Shown piece after piece: positions 7,227-15,765 of a stretch of 29,944 bases of DNA. The stretch's first letter is position 1. Every line of letters starts with the position of its first letter. Origin of the DNA: JARFQH01 sp041299015 (lineage in GTDB: Bacteria; Desulfobacterota; Desulfobacteria; Desulfobacterales; SG8-13); contig JBFYWB010000010.1 of the NCBI GenBank assembly GCA_041299015.1, forward strand, positions 1 to 29,944, given 5' to 3'. The notes under the pieces were generated by a model. It made no database searches and had not been told where the DNA came from. It saw only the letters and a list, made by a program, of their open reading frames with translations. The position numbers and the translations under genes are program-made.

Positions 7227-8075
7227 CTATTTGATCTGATCCAATTTCTGAGCCGCCAGCTGAGCCTCGGTGGTGTCGGGGTACTTGTTGATCAGCTCCT
7301 TGAGGATAAGCCGGGCATTGGCCTTGTCATCGATGTTGATGAAGGCATAACCCTGCTTCAGCAGGGCCGACCTGATTTTGTTGCCCTTAGGGTAGTTTTC
7401 GACGACTTTCTGGTACTCGACGATGGCTTTTTCGTACCACTTATCCCGATAGTAGATCTCCCCGATCCAGAACTGGGCATTGTCGGCATTCTGGGAGTTT
7501 GGAAAACGCTTGGTGAACTCCTGAAAGCCTTGGCGGGCCTTTTCGAGTTCACCGGCGTCGAAGGCCTGTTTGGACTGGTCATAGAGTTCCTGCTCCGAAA
7601 GGCTCGCAAGCGGGACGATTGCCGCAGGCGCCTTGGCCGGGGCGGGCTTGACGGCTGGGGGTGCGGCGGCGCTGCCCATGTCCAGATACTGTTCGATGCG
7701 GGTGATGCGGCTGTTGTTGACGCGCGATTCTTCTTTCAGGCGTTCGAGTTCCGTCGAGCGGGAAGCATCCGCGTCGGCGGGAACACTTTTTTCCTGTTTG
7801 ATCCGATGCTCGATTTCCTCGAGTCTACCGTTGATCGCCCCGATTTGCTCGCGCATCGATTCGATTTCAACCCTGAGGTTGGCTGTTTGACCGCGGATAT
7901 TTTGCTCCTTGTTATCGCTGGTTTGGCCGAATTGTTCGATCAGTGCTTTCTGGCGCGCCAGTTGGCCCTCGACAGCGGCCAAGCGGTCATCCAGAACGAT
8001 GACATCGGAGCGTCCGGCGCATCCCGCTGCAGCGATCATACAGATAACAAGAACGGTAACATGCATCTTTTTCAT
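7227..8075 (-). CDS. ybgF: Tol-Pal system protein YbgF/CpoB (TPR lipoprotein)
   Basis: The 282-residue periplasmic protein has a lipoprotein-type signal (MKKMHVTVLVICMIAAAGC, lipid-modified cysteine at residue 19). A long coiled coil for trimerisation follows (about residues 25-110), then an alanine/proline linker, then TPR repeats in the C-terminal half, starting near ELYDQSKQAFDAGELEKARQGF. In Escherichia coli CpoB links Tol-Pal constriction energy to PBP1B peptidoglycan synthesis. Its place directly after pal agrees. The E. coli protein is secreted as a soluble protein, whereas this one carries a lipobox, a variation seen in other proteobacteria. A small perfect inverted repeat (GTTTTC / GAAAAC, 7210-7227) ends in its stop codon, possibly an intercistronic hairpin before ruvC. 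Confidence 0.92.
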   Translation of the reverse strand: MKKMHVTVLVICMIAAAGCAGRSDVIVLDDRLAAVEGQLARQKALIEQFGQTSDNKEQNIRGQTANLRVEIESMREQIGAINGRLEEIEHRIKQEKSVPADADASRSTELERLKEESRVNNSRITRIEQYLDMGSAAAPPAVKPAPAKAPAAIVPLASLSEQELYDQSKQAFDAGELEKARQGFQEFTKRFPNSQNADNAQFWIGEIYYRDKWYEKAIVEYQKVVENYPKGNKIRSALLKQGYAFINIDDKANARLILKELINKYPDTTEAQLAAQKLDQIK

Positions 8076-8095
8076 GGTGTTTATGCAGCGACAGA

Positions 8096-8176
8096 CGGCC
8101 GTTTAAGTGTGATCGGCCGCCTGGGATGTGGTCTTGTTCCTGTCTGGCGGCCGGTGCGGTCCGGTCACCAGACAGG
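8096..8176. repeat. Two inverted repeats in the pal-ybgF intercistronic gap
   Basis: The gap between pal and ybgF holds two hairpin-forming pairs. CGGCCG at 8096-8101 pairs with CGGCCG at 8114-8119 (12-base loop). CCTGTCTGG at 8139-8147 pairs perfectly with CCAGACAGG at 8168-8176, with further GC pairing possible in the loop. Neither is followed on the minus strand by a T-run, so these look like mRNA-stabilising or processing hairpins rather than terminators. Confidence 0.6.
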
Positions 8177-8196
8177 CAGTCCAACCCATTGAGTGT

Positions 8197-8724
8197 TTAG
8201 TTGATGACGAACTGAGCGCGTCTGTTCTTGGCCCAGCAGTCTTCAGTTTGCTCGGTACAGACCGGCCGCTCCTCACCATAGCTGACGGTTGAGAGGCGAT
8301 AGGCTTCGATTCCCAAATCGACCAGGAATGATTTGGCGCTATCGGCCCGTCGTTCGCCCAGCGCGAGGTTGTATTCGGCGGTACCGCGCTCGTCGGTGTG
8401 GCCCTCGATCGTAACGTAGACATCCGGGTAGATCTTTAAAAATTCGGCCTTTTTCTTCAACGTCGCTTGGGCCATATCATCCAGGTTGGATTTGTCGAAG
8501 GCAAAATAAATGTTCGTATCGAGAAACTCGCCTTTCGCCATTTCAAATGCCTTCGCGGCCGGATCCTCTACCGGTGGCGGCGGCGGTGGCGGCGGGGCCG
8601 GGGCCGGGGTTGCGACCGGAGCCGGTTCCTCTTTGGTAACGGTCTTCTTCGCACATGAAACCGTCCCCAGCAAAACAGGAATTACCATAAACAGTGCCAG
8701 AAAAATCCATAATTTCCTTCTCAT
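8197..8724 (-). CDS. pal: Peptidoglycan-associated lipoprotein Pal
   Basis: Pal is an outer-membrane lipoprotein that binds peptidoglycan and is pulled by TolB/TolA during envelope constriction. The 175-residue precursor has a signal peptide with the lipidated cysteine at residue 24 (TVSC). A linker of alternating A/P then eight prolines follows (about residues 35-52), then an OmpA-like domain. That domain holds IYFAFDKSNLDDMAQATL, the peptidoglycan-binding TIEGHTDERGTAEYNLALGERRA and the C-terminal NRRAQFVIN. The ribosome site AAAGGAGG is excellent. It lies 29 bases after tolB in the tol operon. The proline run is typical of deltaproteobacterial Pal proteins and not evidence of an error. Confidence 0.97.
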   Translation of the reverse strand: MRRKLWIFLALFMVIPVLLGTVSCAKKTVTKEEPAPVATPAPAPPPPPPPPVEDPAAKAFEMAKGEFLDTNIYFAFDKSNLDDMAQATLKKKAEFLKIYPDVYVTIEGHTDERGTAEYNLALGERRADSAKSFLVDLGIEAYRLSTVSYGEERPVCTEQTEDCWAKNRRAQFVIN

Positions 8725-8753
8725 CTTTTCCTCCTTTCGAATCCTCGTTTGTG

Positions 8754-10079
8754 TTAGTTTTTACTCAAGTTCGGTGACCAACTCGGAGTGGACTGTTCAC
8801 CGGGCATGGTGAGCAGCCGCCTCTGGTCGGCACCGAAAGCGGTCATCACGTAAATCCTGGAGGGGCCTTCACGTGTTGAACTGAATGCTATCAGGCTGCC
8901 ATCCGGTGACCAAGAAGGTGATTCGTTGCTCCCGGTGTCCTGAGTCAACTGCAATGGACGTCGTCGTTTCAGGTCGATGGTGAAAATATTGTTACGGCTG
9001 CCGGCCATTGACGCATAGGCAATACGATCTCCGGTAGGCGACCAGCTTGGCTGGGTGTTGTAGCTGCCCTCGAATGTCAGGCGTTCGACCTGGCCGCTTT
9101 TGATATCCTGGATATAAATCTGCGGTCCTCCGGTCCGGTTTGACACAAAAGCCATCATTTTAGCGTCCGGCGCCCAGCTCGGAGAGAGATCACTGGCCCA
9201 ATTGTTTGTAATCTTTTTAATAATTTTCCCCGAACCCGTCAATAGATAAATTTCCTGATTGCCCTCGAAGGACATGGTGGCCGACAGGGTGAACTGACCG
9301 GGAACCCACGCGGGGGTAATGTTGATTCCCTTTTCCATGACGACCGCCTTCTGACTGCCTTCCGTTTGGCGGATGAAGATGTCCGGCTTGTTGTTGATGT
9401 AGCTCGTGTAGGCCAGCCACTTGCCGTCCGAGGACCAGGCCGGAGACAAACTGATGGTCCCGTGACGGGTGAAGGGTACCGGGCTGCTGCCGTCGAAATC
9501 GCAGATATAGATTTCTTTGTTTCCGCTCCCGGTGGAGATAAAGGCGATCCGGCTGTCGAATATGCCGCGCTTGCCGGTGAGCTGAACGATCACCTCGTTG
9601 CAGAACCGCAGGATAATCGGTCGGATATCATCCACGGTGCCGTGGTAGCGTTTGCCCAAAAGGCGCTTGCCCGCGAGGGTGTCAAAGAGCCGCAGCTCGA
9701 TATCGACGAGCGTGCCGGTTTGCGACAGGCCGCCGGTCACCAGCAATTCGGCACCGATGGTGGTCCAGTTGCGGAAATTGATTTGGTCGGTCGCGGCGAC
9801 CGACTTGCCCGGTTCGAGCAGATAGGCACCGCGATCAATCATGTTGAAGAAGCCGGTAAAATCTAACGATTTTGTCAGTATATCGGTTGCTTTTTGCATG
9901 AGGGCCGGATCGCCGTCGGCGGTATTCAAGGCCGAGAAAGCCGGGATGGCCATCGGAATTTTGCGCGAAAAGGGATTGTCGATATCGATGAGGTCGTATT
10001 GACCGAAGGAGGCCGCCGGCAAGAACAGGATAAACAAGACCGTCGCCACCCGCAAAGGATTTCCACTCCACTTGATCAT
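8754..10079 (-). CDS. tolB: Tol-Pal periplasmic protein TolB
   Basis: The 441-residue periplasmic protein has a Sec signal peptide (VATVLFILFLPAASFGQ, cleavage near residue 27). An N-terminal alpha/beta domain (about residues 30-160) is followed by a six-bladed beta propeller of PD40 repeats. Repeat cores such as LSPAWSSDGKWLAYTSY, LSPSWAPDAKMMAFVSN, TQPSWSPTGDRIAYASM and ESPSWSPDGSLIAFSST are easily seen from about residue 200 onward. TolB binds Pal through the propeller and TolA through its N-terminus. It lies between the tolA-like gene and pal. The gene is of normal family length with no disrupted blade. Confidence 0.97.
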   Translation of the reverse strand: MIKWSGNPLRVATVLFILFLPAASFGQYDLIDIDNPFSRKIPMAIPAFSALNTADGDPALMQKATDILTKSLDFTGFFNMIDRGAYLLEPGKSVAATDQINFRNWTTIGAELLVTGGLSQTGTLVDIELRLFDTLAGKRLLGKRYHGTVDDIRPIILRFCNEVIVQLTGKRGIFDSRIAFISTGSGNKEIYICDFDGSSPVPFTRHGTISLSPAWSSDGKWLAYTSYINNKPDIFIRQTEGSQKAVVMEKGINITPAWVPGQFTLSATMSFEGNQEIYLLTGSGKIIKKITNNWASDLSPSWAPDAKMMAFVSNRTGGPQIYIQDIKSGQVERLTFEGSYNTQPSWSPTGDRIAYASMAGSRNNIFTIDLKRRRPLQLTQDTGSNESPSWSPDGSLIAFSSTREGPSRIYVMTAFGADQRRLLTMPGEQSTPSWSPNLSKN

Positions 10080-10124
10080 GCTCAGGTTTCCTCGCCTGTT
10101 TTGTATTGCAGCAGGATTGCTTTT

Positions 10125-11051
10125 TCACTTGATGCCCTTGGGCCCGAAACGGATGCCGACGGTGTAGTCGCCTTTGAACAGTCCCGCGGGCAGCGGCGGC
10201 AACGGGCTCGACTTCACGATCGCCCGATAGGCCGATTCATCCAGATGGGCGTCACCGGATCTTTGGTCGTACCAGATATCGGCGATTTCGCCGTTCGGCC
10301 TGATCTTGAAGCCTATGACCGTCTCGAGTTCTGTCCGGCCGCTGCTCATCAGTTCGGAAAAAGCCCAGTTTTTTTGGACCTGATAGGCAATCTCGGCCTG
10401 ATAAACTTGGACCTGGTCCCGGAATTGGGTTGAAGAGAGCCCCGTGCCGGCGGAACTGCCGAATACCGTTCCCGTCTGACCGGTGCCTTCCCCGGCGCCT
10501 GCCTTGCGACGGGGATCTTCTTTTTCGACTTGCTGTTTTAGACGGTCCAGTGTTTCTGCCAGTGAAGATTGCGGCTTTTCGGCGGTTTCTTTTTCGATCT
10601 TCGAAACGGCACTCTTGATCGCCTCGGAGGACTTAAAGGTCTTGTGTTTCAAGGATTCTTTTTTTTTCTCCGGTTTAACTGCCGGTGCCGTCGAGACCTC
10701 CGCTTCGGGTTTGGCCGGTGCGGGCGGTGGCTTGACAGGGGCGGGCTTGACCGGCTCCTGAACGACGGCCGGTTTCTCGGGAACCGTTGCCGCTGCGGCC
10801 GGTTTATCGGCGGCGGGTGCATTGGCTGCGCCGCTGCCCAGGGCCGGTAGTGAAACCAGACTGACATTGACGGCCGACGGAATGAATTTCCGGGAGGGCG
10901 TCAACGCCGGCATCGTCATCAACACAACCGCCAGAGCGACGTGCAGCAGAAACGATATGGCGACACAGGCGATCAGTGTCCGGCCGCCGCCGTCGCTGCC
11001 GGCGATTCGGGTCGCGTCGACATGTGACACGCGTTCTTTCATTGCGGCCAC
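10125..11051 (-). CDS. tolA: TolA/TonB-like energy-transducing protein
   Basis: The 308-residue protein has one membrane anchor (TLIACVAISFLLHVALAVVLMTM, about residues 25-47). A periplasmic linker rich in A, P and K (about residues 75-150) carries PVKPAPVKPPPAPAKPE, and a charged helical segment follows. The C-terminal TonB/TolA-type domain has YQAEIAYQVQKNW and TVIGFKIRPNGEIADIWYDQRSGDAHLDESAYRAI. By position in the tol operon it is the TolA equivalent, passing proton motive force from TolQR to TolB/Pal, but the linker is proline-rich as in TonB rather than the long alanine-rich helix of enteric TolA. The GTG start at 11049-11051 overlaps the tolR stop (TAGTG); an ATG nine bases later, at 11040-11042, is an alternative. 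Confidence 0.9.
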   Translation of the reverse strand: MAAMKERVSHVDATRIAGSDGGGRTLIACVAISFLLHVALAVVLMTMPALTPSRKFIPSAVNVSLVSLPALGSGAANAPAADKPAAAATVPEKPAVVQEPVKPAPVKPPPAPAKPEAEVSTAPAVKPEKKKESLKHKTFKSSEAIKSAVSKIEKETAEKPQSSLAETLDRLKQQVEKEDPRRKAGAGEGTGQTGTVFGSSAGTGLSSTQFRDQVQVYQAEIAYQVQKNWAFSELMSSGRTELETVIGFKIRPNGEIADIWYDQRSGDAHLDESAYRAIVKSSPLPPLPAGLFKGDYTVGIRFGPKGIK

Positions 11052-11479
11052 TACTTTTTGGTCACTTTTGCTTCTTCGGTCGGCGGCACGGTCACCATTC
11101 CGAGTCTTTCCACGCCGGCCAGCTTGATTTCCGACATCACGCGCACGACCGTTCCGTAGGGGATGTCCTTGTCCGCCTTTAGATAGACCGCGCGGTCGCT
11201 GCGGGTGCTCATGATTCTTTTCAGCTTTTCGTTGAGCTCTTCAACGGACACCGGCACGTCGTTGATGAAAACCGCGGCCTGGGTGTTGATCGAGATCATC
11301 AGATGCTCTTTTTCCGCAGGCAAGGGGTCGGCCGTAGCCTCCGGCAGAGCGACATCGACGCCCTGGGTCATCATCGGCGCCGTTACCATGAAAATGATCA
11401 AGAGCACCAGCATCACATCAACAAAGGGGGTGACGTTGATGTCCGACATAAAACTGTTGTTGCCGCCGCCGGATGTCAA
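11051..11479 (-). CDS. tolR: ExbD/TolR proton channel accessory protein
   Basis: The 142-residue inner-membrane protein has one membrane segment near the N-terminus that carries the ion-coupling aspartate: INVTPFVDVMLVLLIIFMVTAP. The periplasmic domain (about residues 45-142) has the expected VDVALPEA and LKADKDIPYGTVVRVMSEIKLAGVERLGMVT strands. With TolQ it forms the proton-driven motor. Its start overlaps the tolQ stop by four bases and its stop touches the tolA-like start, which implies tight translational coupling. Confidence 0.96.
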   Translation of the reverse strand: MTSGGGNNSFMSDINVTPFVDVMLVLLIIFMVTAPMMTQGVDVALPEATADPLPAEKEHLMISINTQAAVFINDVPVSVEELNEKLKRIMSTRSDRAVYLKADKDIPYGTVVRVMSEIKLAGVERLGMVTVPPTEEAKVTKK

Positions 11480-12210
11480 CCTTTTCTCCTTTCGATCCTG
11501 AGGATATCCCGTTCGACGATATTCAGAAAGTCGGCTGAGAAGCTCTGCAGCTCGGTTTCGATAACGCGGATTTTTTGGTTGAAATAATTGAATGCGATGA
11601 CCGCCGGAATGGCCACCGCCAGTCCGGCGGCTGTGGCGATCAGGGCTTCCGAAATGCCGGGGGCGACCACGGCCAGATTCGCTGAGCCTTTGAGGCCGAT
11701 GCTGCGAAATGAGTGCATGATACCCCAGACGGTGCCGAACAGACCGATAAAGGGCGTCGTGTTACCGGTAGTGGCCAGAAAGGGCACCATCTGGGTCAAA
11801 CGGGTCATCTCGGTGTTGATCGCCCGACGAAGCGTGCGTTTTATGTTTTCGATACCGGTAGCCTGGGAACCGAGCGACGGGGTGTCGGCAGCCGACCCCA
11901 ACGGCGTTGAAACGGAAAGACCCGATTGGCTGAGTTTCTTGAGTTCCAGGTAACCCATCCTGAAAATGCGTGCGATCGGACTGGCGTTGAGTTGTTTGGC
12001 CTTGACGAATGCGTTTGACAGATCGCGGCTCTTCCAGAAAAAATCGATAAATTGGGCCGATTCCTTATACGCCTTGCCGATGTAGCGCATTTTGATGAGG
12101 ATGATGGCCCAAGAGGTGATCGAGAAAAACAACAGCAGGACCAATACCAGTTGAACCACCAGCCCGGCATTCAGGAAAATATGGATGATGTCGAGATCGG
12201 TTTGTTGCAT
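11476..12210 (-). CDS. tolQ: MotA/TolQ/ExbB proton channel TolQ
   Basis: The 244-residue inner-membrane protein has three membrane segments: near residues 15-35 (VQLVLVLLLFFSITSWAIILI), 145-165 (FIGLFGTVWGIMHSF) and 180-200 (ATAAGLAVAIPAVIAFNYF). It contains the family signature of the ExbB/TolQ pore. It powers the Tol system at the division site. It is the first gene of the tol operon, with a GGAGGAG ribosome site 10 bases before the ATG and a good promoter at 12295-12323. The cytoplasmic loop between segments one and two has an S/G-rich stretch (GLSVSTPLGSAADTPSLGS) not needed for function in relatives. Confidence 0.96.
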   Translation of the reverse strand: MQQTDLDIIHIFLNAGLVVQLVLVLLLFFSITSWAIILIKMRYIGKAYKESAQFIDFFWKSRDLSNAFVKAKQLNASPIARIFRMGYLELKKLSQSGLSVSTPLGSAADTPSLGSQATGIENIKRTLRRAINTEMTRLTQMVPFLATTGNTTPFIGLFGTVWGIMHSFRSIGLKGSANLAVVAPGISEALIATAAGLAVAIPAVIAFNYFNQKIRVIETELQSFSADFLNIVERDILRIERRKG

Positions 12211-12582
12211 GCAGAAAGAATCTCCTCCGGGATGCGTCGGCAGAAGTCGAAGAATCAGACCGGTGCCGTGCTTTGTCAGAAGACAAATTCGGTTAATTTA
12301 GAATGTCAGCGCTCAAGTGTCAAGAGATTTGCCGGTTTTGGCCAGCGATCGGAATACTCGGCGGGCAGAACCGAGAAGGATAAGGCAGGGGCTTGCCATT
12401 TTTTTACTCTCCTTTTTGGGCCCTCTTGGTCCGGATCCGTCTTCGCCGCCGCCGGCCGATTCATGCGCCGCAACCGATGCGGTTCGGTGGAGGTGGAAAA
12501 TCTGAGGGGTTTGTCATTGACAAACTTGAATTCTACCTCAATTTGGTCTCAACCGGGTTTATCGAAAAAAATGGAGACCTGC
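12211..12582. other. 372-base divergent intergenic region, tolQ / HD-domain gene
   Basis: The left third holds the tol promoter and leader. The rest has no gene that I can support. A perfect TTGACA at 12517-12522 (plus strand) points toward the HD-domain gene but lacks a good -10 box at 16-18 bases. The segment 12400-12480 has T-runs and GC-rich blocks without a clear hairpin-plus-U terminator. Confidence 0.4.
12295..12323 (-). promoter_or_regulatory. Sigma-70 promoter of the tol operon
   Basis: On the minus strand a perfect TTGACA (complement of 12318-12323) is separated by 17 bases from TAAATT (complement of 12295-12300, 4 of 6 matches). It is placed about 85 bases upstream of tolQ, giving a short leader. 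No second promoter of similar quality was seen before ruvC, so the whole minus-strand train to 2948 could be read from it. Confidence 0.65.
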
Positions 12583-13131
12583 ATGAGCCGAGTAGCCGAT
12601 TTCCTGTTTCAGGCCAGAATGCTGAAAGAGATTCCCCGCTCCGGTTTTGCCTTTCTCGGGTCCGGCAAAGAATCCGTGGCCGAACACACCTATAGCACGG
12701 CCGTGATTGCCTTCGTGATGGCGCAACAAGAAGACGGCGTAGATGCCGGACGGCTGATCAGCATGTGTCTGGTTCACGATTTGACCGAAGCGCGCCTCGG
12801 CGATCTGAACACAGTCCACAAGGCCTACGTCAGCTGCGCCGCGGATAGGGCCCTCGAGGACTCTCTGCGGGACCTGCCGTTCGGGGCCGCCGTTGAAGAC
12901 CTCATCCGGGAGTTCGAGGCCAATCAAACCCCTGAAGCCCGGCTGGCGCGCGACGCCGATCAACTCGCGCTCATCATGGAACTCAAGGCGCTGGCGGATA
13001 TCGGCTGCAGACCGCCCGAAAAATGGTTGCCCAAGGTCCTCGAACGGCTTCAGACCGCCTCCGGACGCCGTCTGGCCGAAGACATCCTGCAGACGCCTTG
13101 GGACAACTGGTGGTTCAACAATATGGGTTGA
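12583..13131 (+). CDS. HD-domain phosphohydrolase, HDDC2/YfbR-like nucleotidase
   Basis: The 182-residue protein has the HD metal site arranged as in HDDC2 and YfbR 5'-deoxynucleotidases. H35 lies in SVAEHTYSTAVIAFVMA, the H65-D66 pair in CLVHDLTEARLGD, and D124 or D126 in LARDADQLALIMELK. Such enzymes dephosphorylate (deoxy)nucleoside monophosphates with divalent metal in the cytosol. I start at the ATG at 12583, which has GGAG six bases upstream. The open frame continues far upstream through tolQ, but that extension has no homologous content. The next gene, sdhC, begins 66 bases later, so read-through is possible although the functions look unrelated. Substrate is inferred from family only. 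Confidence 0.88.
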   Translation: MSRVADFLFQARMLKEIPRSGFAFLGSGKESVAEHTYSTAVIAFVMAQQEDGVDAGRLISMCLVHDLTEARLGDLNTVHKAYVSCAADRALEDSLRDLPFGAAVEDLIREFEANQTPEARLARDADQLALIMELKALADIGCRPPEKWLPKVLERLQTASGRRLAEDILQTPWDNWWFNNMG

Positions 13132-13197
13132 CAGAAGCGGCGCCAGGATTTAGACAAATTATTTGCGTAAAAGCACCCAACGGACACGGAGGCATGC

Positions 13198-13839
13198 ATG
13201 AACTGGTTCACCCAGACGTTATTTTCTTCCATCGGCAAAAAGTGGCTGATGGCCTTAACCGGTCTCGGGTTCTGCGGTTTTCTCACCACCCATCTGGCCG
13301 GGAACCTTTTTATCTACGGCGGCCGCGACGCCTTCAATTCCTACGCCGAGCACCTTCACAGCTTAGGGCCGCTGGTCACCCTCTTTGAACTGGGGCTGCT
13401 CGCCTTTGCCGTCTTGCACGTCGGCGGCGGCCTGATCCTTTTTTCTCAGAATTTCGCCGCGCGTCCCGATCGCTACACCGTCGACAAGAGCGGCGGCGGG
13501 CGGACGATCGGCTCCCGGACCATGCCCTACACCGGTCTTCTGATTCTTGTTTTCGTGATCTTCCACCTGCTCAACTTCACCTTTGCCGATAAAACCGGCA
13601 CCACCATCTACGAGATTGTTTCGCGCACCTTTGCCAATCCGGTCACTGTCGTGCTCTACGTCTTGGCGATGGCGGCGGCCGCCATCCATGTCAGCCACGG
13701 TTTCTGGAGCGCTTTTCAGACCCTTGGCGCCAACCATCCGAAATACATGCCGTTTATCAGGGGGGCCGGCGTCGTCTTCAGCCTGGTCGTCGGTCTGGGA
13801 TTCGGCCTGCTTCCGATTTATCTGTTGTCCATTGCCTGA
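13198..13839 (+). CDS. sdhC: Succinate dehydrogenase/fumarate reductase cytochrome b558 subunit
   Basis: The 213-residue membrane subunit has five hydrophobic segments (about residues 12-35, 58-80, 100-122, 140-162 and 180-205) and several histidines within them (e.g. TTHLAGN, AVLHVGG, VIFHLLNF, AAIHVSHGFW) that can ligate two b hemes. This is the type B arrangement, in which one large subunit replaces separate C and D subunits, as in Wolinella fumarate reductase and Bacillus SQR. It carries electrons between menaquinone and SdhB across the inner membrane. The ribosome site GGAGG at 13188-13192 is five bases before the ATG. It leads the sdhCAB operon. Direction of catalysis in vivo cannot be read from sequence. 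Confidence 0.95.
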   Translation: MNWFTQTLFSSIGKKWLMALTGLGFCGFLTTHLAGNLFIYGGRDAFNSYAEHLHSLGPLVTLFELGLLAFAVLHVGGGLILFSQNFAARPDRYTVDKSGGGRTIGSRTMPYTGLLILVFVIFHLLNFTFADKTGTTIYEIVSRTFANPVTVVLYVLAMAAAAIHVSHGFWSAFQTLGANHPKYMPFIRGAGVVFSLVVGLGFGLLPIYLLSIA

Positions 13840-13851
13840 AGGAGGTAACGC

Positions 13852-15765
13852 ATGCAGCTTGATGCCAAGATTCCCGGTGGACCCCTGGCTCAGAAATGGG
13901 ATCGGCACCGCTTCGAGCTAAAATTGGTCAACCCGGCCAACAAACGCAAATTCGACATCATCGTCGTCGGGACGGGGTTAGCCGGCGGTGCGGCTTCGGC
14001 ATCGCTGGCGGAGCTGGGATACAACGTCAAAACCTTCTGCATTCAGGATTCGCCCCGCCGCGCCCACAGCATCGCCGCCCAGGGAGGCATCAATGCCGCC
14101 AAGAATTACACCAACGAGGGCGACAGCATCTGGCGGCTTTTCTATGACACGGTCAAGGGCGGCGATTTCAGAGCCCGCGAAGCCAACGTCTACCGCCTGG
14201 CCCAGATCAGCAATGCCATCATCGACCAGTGCGTTGCTCAGGGGGTACCGTTCGCGCGCGATTACGGCGGCCTGCTGGCCAACCGCAGTTTCGGCGGCGC
14301 TCAGGTGTCGCGAACCTTTTACGCCCGCGGGCAGACGGGACAGCAACTGCTGCTGGGCGCCTATAGCGCCCTGATGCGCCAGGTCGGTCTGGGAAAGGTG
14401 CAGATGTTTCCGCGGCGCGAGATGCTCGACCTGGTGGTCGCCAACGGCCAGGCGCGGGGCATCGTGGCGCGGAACCTGATTACCGGCCAGATCGAGACCC
14501 ACGCGGCCCACGCCGTGGTGTTGTGCACCGGCGGCTACGGCAACGTTTTTTTCCTTTCGACCAATGCCATGGCCTCCAACGTCTCAGCCTCTTTCAAGGC
14601 GTACAAAAGGGGAGCCTATTTCGCCAATCCGTGTTTCACGCAGATCCATCCGACCTGTATACCCGTTCACGGCACCTACCAGTCCAAGCTGACCCTGATG
14701 AGTGAGAGCCTTAGAAACGACGGACGCGTATGGGTGCCCAAAATGCCCGGCGAGAAGCGGGCGCCGCAACAGATCCCGGAAGATGAGCGCGACTACTATC
14801 TGGAAAACAAATACCCCAGCTTCGGCAACCTGGTTCCGCGGGATGTGGCCTCACGCAATGCCAAGGAACAGTGCGACATGGGCAAAGGGGTCGGTGAAAC
14901 CGGTCTGGCGGTCTATCTCGACTTTGCCGACGCCATCAAACGCGACGGCCGCGAGGCGATCGCCCGAAAGTACGGCAATCTTTTTCAGATGTACGAAAAA
15001 ATCACCGGCGATGACCCCTACGGGACCCCCATGATGATTTATCCGGCCGTGCACTACACCATGGGGGGGCTCTGGGTGGACTACAACCTGATGAGCACCA
15101 TCGACGGGTTGTTCGTGCTCGGAGAGGCCAACTTTTCGGATCACGGTGCCAACCGGCTGGGCGCCAGTGCGCTGATGCAAGGGTTGGCGGACGGCTACTT
15201 CGTGATCCCTTACACCATCGGCGGCTACATCGCCCGCACCTCTTTCGCCGACGTGACCCCCGACTCCGCAGCCTTCAAGGACACGGCCCGAGAAGCGGCC
15301 GATCGGATCGAAAAACTGCTGGGCATCAACGGCAAGCGCACGGTGGATGATTTCCACCGGCAGCTCGGGCAGATCATGTGGGATTATTGCGGTATGGCCC
15401 GCAACAATCAGGGCCTCGAAAAAGCCCGTGGAATGATTCAGGAACTGCGCGCCGAATTTTGGCAGAATGCGGTGGTGCCGGGTGACGACACGGATTTCAA
15501 CCAGAGCCTGGAGCGTGCCGGGCGGGTGGCTGATTTCATGGAATTCGCCGAACTGATGGTGATCGATGCCCTGGCCCGCCAGGAATCCTGCGGCGGGCAT
15601 TTCAACGAGGCCTACCAGACAGAGGAAAACGAGGCCAAGCGCGACGATGAGAATTTCTGTCATGTATCGGCCTGGTCTCACACCGCTCCGGACAAGGACC
15701 CCGAGTTCCACAGGGAACCGCTGATATTTGAAAACGTTGAATTGACCCAGAGGAGCTACAAGTGA
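13852..15765 (+). CDS. sdhA: Succinate dehydrogenase/fumarate reductase flavoprotein subunit
   Basis: The 637-residue catalytic subunit interconverts succinate and fumarate. An FAD-binding GxGxxG motif is in IIVVGTGLAGGAASASLAELG (residues 36-56). The covalent-FAD histidine is H72 in RRAHSIAAQGGINAAKNY. Substrate-site signatures include the TQIHPTCIP region, LVPRDVASR near residue 325, and PAVHYTMGGLWVD with LGEANFSDHGANRLGASALMQGL. The C-terminal helical domain (about residues 470-600) is complete. Length and sequence fit the type B family. A GGAGG site precedes the ATG, 12 bases after sdhC. Its stop overlaps the sdhB GTG start by four bases. Confidence 0.97.
   Translation: MQLDAKIPGGPLAQKWDRHRFELKLVNPANKRKFDIIVVGTGLAGGAASASLAELGYNVKTFCIQDSPRRAHSIAAQGGINAAKNYTNEGDSIWRLFYDTVKGGDFRAREANVYRLAQISNAIIDQCVAQGVPFARDYGGLLANRSFGGAQVSRTFYARGQTGQQLLLGAYSALMRQVGLGKVQMFPRREMLDLVVANGQARGIVARNLITGQIETHAAHAVVLCTGGYGNVFFLSTNAMASNVSASFKAYKRGAYFANPCFTQIHPTCIPVHGTYQSKLTLMSESLRNDGRVWVPKMPGEKRAPQQIPEDERDYYLENKYPSFGNLVPRDVASRNAKEQCDMGKGVGETGLAVYLDFADAIKRDGREAIARKYGNLFQMYEKITGDDPYGTPMMIYPAVHYTMGGLWVDYNLMSTIDGLFVLGEANFSDHGANRLGASALMQGLADGYFVIPYTIGGYIARTSFADVTPDSAAFKDTAREAADRIEKLLGINGKRTVDDFHRQLGQIMWDYCGMARNNQGLEKARGMIQELRAEFWQNAVVPGDDTDFNQSLERAGRVADFMEFAELMVIDALARQESCGGHFNEAYQTEENEAKRDDENFCHVSAWSHTAPDKDPEFHREPLIFENVELTQRSYK

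Noticed and set aside
8568..8625. Repeat-like GGC/GGG-rich stretch
   Set aside because: It is the coding sequence for the A/P and polyproline linker of Pal, not an independent repeat element.
12052..12582. Long upstream extension of the HD-domain gene frame
   Set aside because: It runs antisense through tolQ; the family start and the ribosome site both point to the ATG at 12583.
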